Origin: Budorcas taxicolor
Taxonomy: Eukaryota; Chordata; Mammalia; Artiodactyla; Bovidae
Length of the DNA stretch: 64,000 nt
Direction: 5' to 3'
Assembly (NCBI RefSeq): GCF_023091745.1
Contig: NW_026292661.1
Location: 868,001 to 932,000 of the forward strand
A model generated the notes under the pieces. The model did no database searches, was not told the DNA's origin, and saw only the letters and a list, made by a program, of their open reading frames with translations. The stretch's first letter is position 1, and each line of letters starts with the position of its first letter. Made by a program: the position numbers and the translations under genes. Shown here piece by piece: positions 60,001 through 64,000 of the stretch.

Positions 60001-61294
60001 CTAAGACCTTGTGTGGAGTCGGGGCCGGAACCTTAGGATTCCTCTCCAGTGTTGCCATGGATCTTGGGGTGCTTCTGAGTCTCCCCAGGGGAGTCAGGCC
60101 TCGTCTCGAGTGCGGGCATGCACGTGCGCTTTCCTCCCGAGCTGCAGCAGTAGTGTCACGCTTCCTGTCACATGGTTCAAGGGATCTGTGGCTTTCCCTC
60201 GAGGCTTTCCCTCCAGGTTTCCCACGAGGCTTTCCCACAGGGCTGTGCCACGTGCCACCTTGGTGTCAGTCGATCCTCGGCGTGAAAGACGAGCCGGTAA
60301 AGGGAAAAAAGGTTCCTCTTGAAAGGACTGAGACATCTGGGGGACTCTAGGAATGGTGGCACGACCCTGGAGTTCCTCTCGCCGTTCCTGTTGAGAGGGC
60401 CTCCTCTTGAGATGCGACGGGAACGCCGGGAACTCTTTCCCGAAGAGGCAGGGAAAGGATCCCTCATCTCGAGCTACGAGGCGAAAACGGGGCTCCTCTG
60501 GATGTGGGCGGGACCCACGTGTTTCCTCTCGAGTGGAGACAGATATGTCGGGGAACTTCTTGATTTGCACCGAGGGTGTGAAGGACCCTTTCGAAGTTCC
60601 AGAGATGAGGTGTGATCAGCCTCGAGACGCCTCAGCGGAAATGGGCCTCATCTCGCCTGGAGGGGAGAACCTCCTATATTTTCTCGAGTTGCGGAAGGTC
60701 TTCTCGAGTTACGACGGGGACCTCAGGGACCCGCTCTGTTGGCCTCAGGCAAGGCCAGTCCCCATGCGAGTTGCTAGGGGCACTCTCGGGATACCTCTCC
60801 CTTCCATGCCGGGGCCTAAGACCTTGGGTGGAGTCGGGGCTGGAACTTGAGGATTCCTCTCAAGTGTTGCCATGGATCTTGGGGTGCTTTTGAGTCTCCC
60901 CAGGGGAGTCAGGCCTCGTCTCGAGTGGGGGCATGCACGTGCGCTTTCCTCCCGAGCTGCAGCAGTAGTGTCACGCTTCCTGTCACGTGGATCAAGGGAT
61001 CTGTGGTTTTCCCTCGAGGCTTTCCCACGAGGCTTTCCCACAGGGCTGTGCCACGTGCCACCTTGGTGTGAGTCGATCCTCGGCGTGAAAGACGAGCCGG
61101 TGAAGGGAAAAGAGATTCCTCTCTAATGGACTGAGACATCTGGGGTACACTTGGAATGATGGCACGACCGTGGAGTTCCTCTCGCCGTTCCTGTTGAGAG
61201 GGCCTCCTCTTGAGATGCGACGGTGACACCGGGAACCCTTGCCCGAAGAAGCAGGGAAAGGATCCCTCATCTCGAGATACGGGGCGGAAACGGG
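54018..61294. repeat. Nonamer higher-order repeat, copy 2 (7,277 bp)
   Basis: The starts are 54398, 55214, 56017, 56820, 57635, 58451, 59254, 60057 and 60872, in the same order and with the same tetramer-specific variants as copy 1. Only scattered single-base differences were noticed, for example gtgaacagcc near 51719 in copy 1 against gtgatcagcc in copy 2, and gggcttcgg near 57577. The join with copy 1 lies within about 54006-54036. There the W tail (gatacggggcgg) changes to the reading cctgtcgagtgg, which follows in the same way near 46.77 kb. Confidence 0.85.
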
Positions 61295-62477
61295 GCTCCT
61301 CTGGATGTGGGCGTGACCCTCGTGTTTCCTCTCGAGTGGAGACGGGTATGTCGGGGAACTTCTTGATTTGCACCAAGGGTGTGAAGGACCCTTTCGAAGT
61401 TCCAGAGATGAGGTGTGATCAGCCTCGAGACGCCTCAGCGGAAATGGGCCTCATCTCGCCTAGAGGGGAGAACCTCCTGGATTTTCTCGAGTTGCGGCAG
61501 GTCTTCTCGAGTTACGACGGGGACCTCAGGGACCCGCTCTGGTGGCCTCAGGCAAGGCCAGTCCCCATGCGAGTTGCTAGGGGCCCTCTCGGGATACCTT
61601 TCCCTTCCATGCCGGGGCCTAAGACCTTGTGTGGAGTCAGGGCCGGAACTTCAGGTTTCCTCCCCAGTGTTGCCATGGATCTTGGGGTGCTTCTGAGTCT
61701 CCCCAGGGGAGTCAGGCCTCGTCTCGAGTGGGGGCATGCACCTGCGCTTTCCTCCCGAGCTGCAGCAGTAGTGTCACGCTTCCTGTCATGTGGATCAAGG
61801 GATCTGTGGTTTTCCCTCGAGGCTTTCCCACGAGGCTTTCCCACAGGGCTGTGCCACGTGCCACCTTGGTGTGACTCGATCCTCGGCGTGAAAGACGAGC
61901 CAGTAAAGGGAAAAGAGGTTCCTCTGGAATGGACTGAGACATCTGGGGGACTCTTGGAATGGTGGCACGACCCTGGAGTTCCTCTCGCCGTTCCTGTTGA
62001 GAGGGCCTCCTCTTGAGATGCGACGGGAACGCCGGGAACTCTTTCCCGACGAAGCAGGGAAAGGATCCCTCATCTCGAGCTACGAGGCGGAAACGGGGCT
62101 CCTCTGGATGTGGGCGGGACCCTCGTGATTCCTCTCGAGTGGAGACGGGTATGTCGGGGAACTTCTTGATTTGCACCAAGGGTGTGAAGGACCCTTTCGA
62201 AGTTCCAGAGGGGAGGTGTGATCAGCCTCGAGACGCCTCAGCGGAAATGGGCCTCATCTCGCCTGGAGGGGAGAACCTCCTGGATTTTCTCGAGTTGCGG
62301 CAGGTCTTCTCGAGTTACGACGGGGACCTCAGGGACCCGCTCTGGTGGCCTCAGGAAAGGCCAGTCCCCATGCGAGTTGCTAGGGGACCTCTCGGGATTC
62401 CTCTCCCGTCCATGCCGGGGCCTCAGTCCTTGTGTGGAGTCGGGGCCGGAACCTGAGGATTCCTCTCCAGTGTTGCC
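61295..62477. repeat. Return to P-like monomer after the nonamer
   Basis: After 61294 the W tail continues with gggcgtgaccctc, as at 41.92 kb, and passes into a P-like monomer at 61675 (803 bp; ggtgtgactcg but gaatggactgag). The stretch resembles 3.9-4.6 kb and 29.8-30.4 kb, sharing tcagggccggaacttcagg. Confidence 0.65.
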
Positions 62478-64000
62478 ATGGATCTTGGGGTGCTTCTGAG
62501 TCTCCCCAGGGGAGTCAGGCCTCGTCTCGAGTGGGGGCATGCACGTGCGCTTTCCTCCCGAGCTGCAGCAGTAGTGTCACGCTTCCTGTCACGTGGATCA
62601 AGGGATCTGTGGCTTTCCCTCGAGGCTGTCCCTCGAGGCTTTCCCATGAGGCTTTCACACAGGGCTGTGCCACGTGCCACCTTGGTGTGAGTCGATCCTC
62701 GGCGTGAAAGACGAGCCGGTGAAGGGAAAAGAGGTTCCTCTGGAATGGACTGAGACATCTGGGGGACTCTTGGAATGGTGGCACGACCCTGGAGTTCCTC
62801 TCGCCGTTCCTGTTGAGAGGGCCTCCTCTTGAGATGCGACGGGAAGGCCGGAAACTCTTTCCCGACGAAGCAGGGAAAGGATCCCTCATCTCGAGCTACG
62901 AGGCGGAAACGGGGCTCCTCTGGATGTGGGCGGGACCCTCGTGATTCCTCTCGAGTGGAGACGGCTAGGTCGGGGAACTTCTTGATTTGCACCAAGGGTG
63001 TTAAGGAGCCTTTCGAAGTTCCAGAGGTGAGGTGTGATCAGCCTCGAGACGCCTCAGCGGAAATGGGCCTCATCTCGCCTGGAGGGGAGAACCTCCTGGA
63101 TTTTCTCGAGTTGCGGCAGTTCTTCTCGAGTTACGACGGGGACCTCAGGGACCCGCTCTGGTGGCCTCAGGAAAGGCCAGTCCCCATGCGAGTTGCTAGG
63201 GGACCTCTCGGGATTCCTCTCCCGTCCATGCCGGGGCCTCAGTCCTTGTGTGGAGTCGGGGCCGGATCCTGAGGATTCCTCTCCAGTGTTGCCATGGATC
63301 TTGGGGTGCTTCTGAGTCTCCCCAGGGGAGTCAGGCCTCGTCTCGAGTGGGGGCATGCACGTGCGCTTTCCTCCCGAGCTGCAGCAGTAGTGTCACGCTT
63401 CCTGTCACGTGGATCAAGGGATCTGTGGCTTTCCCTCGAGGCTGTCCCTCGAGGCTTTCCCACGAGGCTTTCCCACAGGGCTGTGCCACGTGCCACCTTG
63501 GTGTGAGTCGATCCTCGGCGTGAAAGACGAGCCGGTGAAGGGAAAAGAGGTTCCTCTGGAATGGACTGAGACATCTGGGGGACTCTTGGAATGGTGGCAC
63601 GACCCTGGAGTTCCTCTCGCCGTTCCTGTTGAGAGGGCCTCCTCTTGAGATGCGACGGGAAGCCCGGGAACTCTTTCCCGACGAAGCAGGGAAAGGATCC
63701 CTCATCTCGAGCTACGAGGCGGAAACGGGGCTCCTCTGGATGTGGGCGGGACCCTCGTGATTCCTCTCGAGTGGAGACGGCTAGGTCGGGGAACTTCTTG
63801 ATTTGCACCAAGGGTGTTAAGGAGCCTTTCGAAGTTCCAGAGGTGAGGTGTGATCAGCCTCGAGACGCCTCAGCGGAAATGGGCCTCATCTCGCCTGGAG
63901 GGGAGAACCTCCTGGATTTTCTCGAGTTGCGGCAGTTCTTCTCGAGTTACGACGGGGACCTCAGGGACCCGCTCTGGTGGCCTCAGGAAAGGCCAGTCCC
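62478..64000. repeat. Right-edge doublet of an 816-bp Q monomer
   Basis: The Q monomers at 62478 and 63294 share private variants: gggtgttaaggagcc at about 62995 and 63811, and gcggcagttcttctcg at about 63112 and 63928. The second copy is cut by the window edge, so the doublet may be part of a longer run. The change distinguishing them is gggaaggccgg against gggaagcccgg near 62840 and 63657. Confidence 0.75.

Larger units (their letters stand above)
1..64000. repeat. Tandem satellite DNA array, about 0.8-kb monomer, ruminant satellite I type
   Basis: The window consists of head-to-tail copies of one monomer, all in one orientation, with no interruption. Monomer starts at the ATG of gccatggatcttggggtg: 328, 1143, 1945, 2747, 3549, 4365, 5167, 5969, 6784, 7587, 8403, 9218, 10019, 10822, 11636, 12437, 13252, 14055, 14871, 15672, 16487, 17290, 18093, 18896, 19712, 20514, 21316, 22119, 22921, 23723, 24526, 25342, 26157, 26959, 27761, 28564, 29380, 30195, 30996, 31798, 32613, 33414, 34229, 35032, 35835, 36637, 37443, 38246, 39049, 39863, 40666, 41481, 42284, 43086, 43887, 44703, 45504, 46305, 47121, 47937, 48740, 49543, 50358, 51174, 51977, 52780, 53595, 54398, 55214, 56017, 56820, 57635, 58451, 59254, 60057, 60872, 61675, 62478, 63294. 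Of 78 complete intervals, 48 are 801-803 bp, 29 are 814-816 bp and one is 806 bp. Seen directly: periodicity, orientation and lengths. Known of the family: sheep/goat and deer satellite I have units of this size and relate to bovine 1.715 satellite. Inferred: ruminant centromeric or pericentromeric heterochromatin. The species is not decided by what I can see. Confidence 0.9.

Noticed and set aside
61210..62016. Open reading frame of 268 codons on the + strand, with related frames of 239 codons at 3900-4619, 8753-9472 and 29730-30449
   Set aside because: The frame runs across a monomer boundary and exists only where particular variants remove a stop. The same sequence is broken in most other copies. 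Composition is a translation of the satellite subrepeats, with no domain, start context or upstream signal that I recognise.
1..64000. CRISPR-like array, because of regular repetition
   Set aside because: There are no short direct repeats separated by unique spacers. The repeated unit is 0.8 kb and the sequence between any conserved points is itself repeated.
1..64000. Ribosomal DNA or another repeated gene cluster
   Set aside because: No rRNA, tRNA or histone-like sequence was recognised. The 0.8-kb unit contains no structured RNA that I can identify and no conserved coding frame.
1..64000. Bacterial or phage origin suggested by many open frames without introns
   Set aside because: The density of overlapping open frames on both strands is explained by repeat composition. 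There are no ribosome binding sites, operons or recognisable protein families, and the monomer fits ruminant satellite I.

Overview
The whole 64,000-base window is one uninterrupted array of satellite DNA. About 79 head-to-tail copies of a monomer of roughly 0.8 kb all lie in the same orientation. I see no protein gene, RNA gene, transposon, CRISPR array or unique sequence. The array enters at base 1 in mid-monomer and leaves at base 64000 in mid-monomer, so neither edge of the array is in view.

Organism: the monomer size (two classes, 801-803 and 814-816 bp), about 60% G+C in sampled lines, high CpG density, one GGATCC per typical monomer and a cryptic 31-bp internal register marked by CTCGAG fit the ruminant centromeric satellite I family. 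That family includes the sheep/goat satellite I of about 816 bp, the deer satellite I of about 0.8 kb and the related bovine 1.715 satellite with 31-bp subrepeats. This is recognition by family features, not a database match. A pecoran ruminant (sheep/goat type or deer type) is my best call, and the window is probably pericentromeric or centromeric chromatin.

Layout: using the ATG of the near-invariant string gccatggatcttggggtg as phase zero, I placed 79 monomer starts. They sort by shared variants into types, which I label here: P (ggtgtgactcg, ctctctaatgg), Q (cacgtggatc plus an extra 13-mer gctgtccctcgag), Q' (extra 13-mer gctttccctccag), R (gctgaagcagtag with gctgtcctcgag), S (gcttcagcagtag, gatcggtgg), T (gctgaagcagaag, gagacatttgg), U (gtggaacaaggg, ggtgttagtcg), V (cacatggttcaag), B (gagtcggtcc) and W (gagattcctctctaatgg). 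The types form blocks: P-P-Q trimers (1.9-6.8 kb); mixed monomers (6.8-10.8 kb); two Q-R-Q-S tetramers (10.8-17.3 kb); a mixed stretch; a perfect-looking single-monomer doublet (19.7-21.3 kb); a 4,038-bp pentamer repeated twice (21.7-29.8 kb); P-P then a third Q-R-Q-S (30.2-35.0 kb); a mixed stretch; U-V dimers (38.2-41.5 kb); R-Q dimers (43.1-46.3 kb); a 7,277-bp nonamer repeated twice, itself built from a duplicated tetramer (46.7-61.3 kb); and a single-monomer doublet at the right edge.

The interest of the window is its hierarchy of amplification: 13 bp, 31 bp, about 0.8 kb, then dimers, trimers, tetramers, pentamers and a nonamer. Several duplication junctions can be narrowed to a few tens of bases. 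Open reading frames of 60-268 codons occur in all frames on both strands, but they recur only because the monomer recurs. I do not annotate them as genes.
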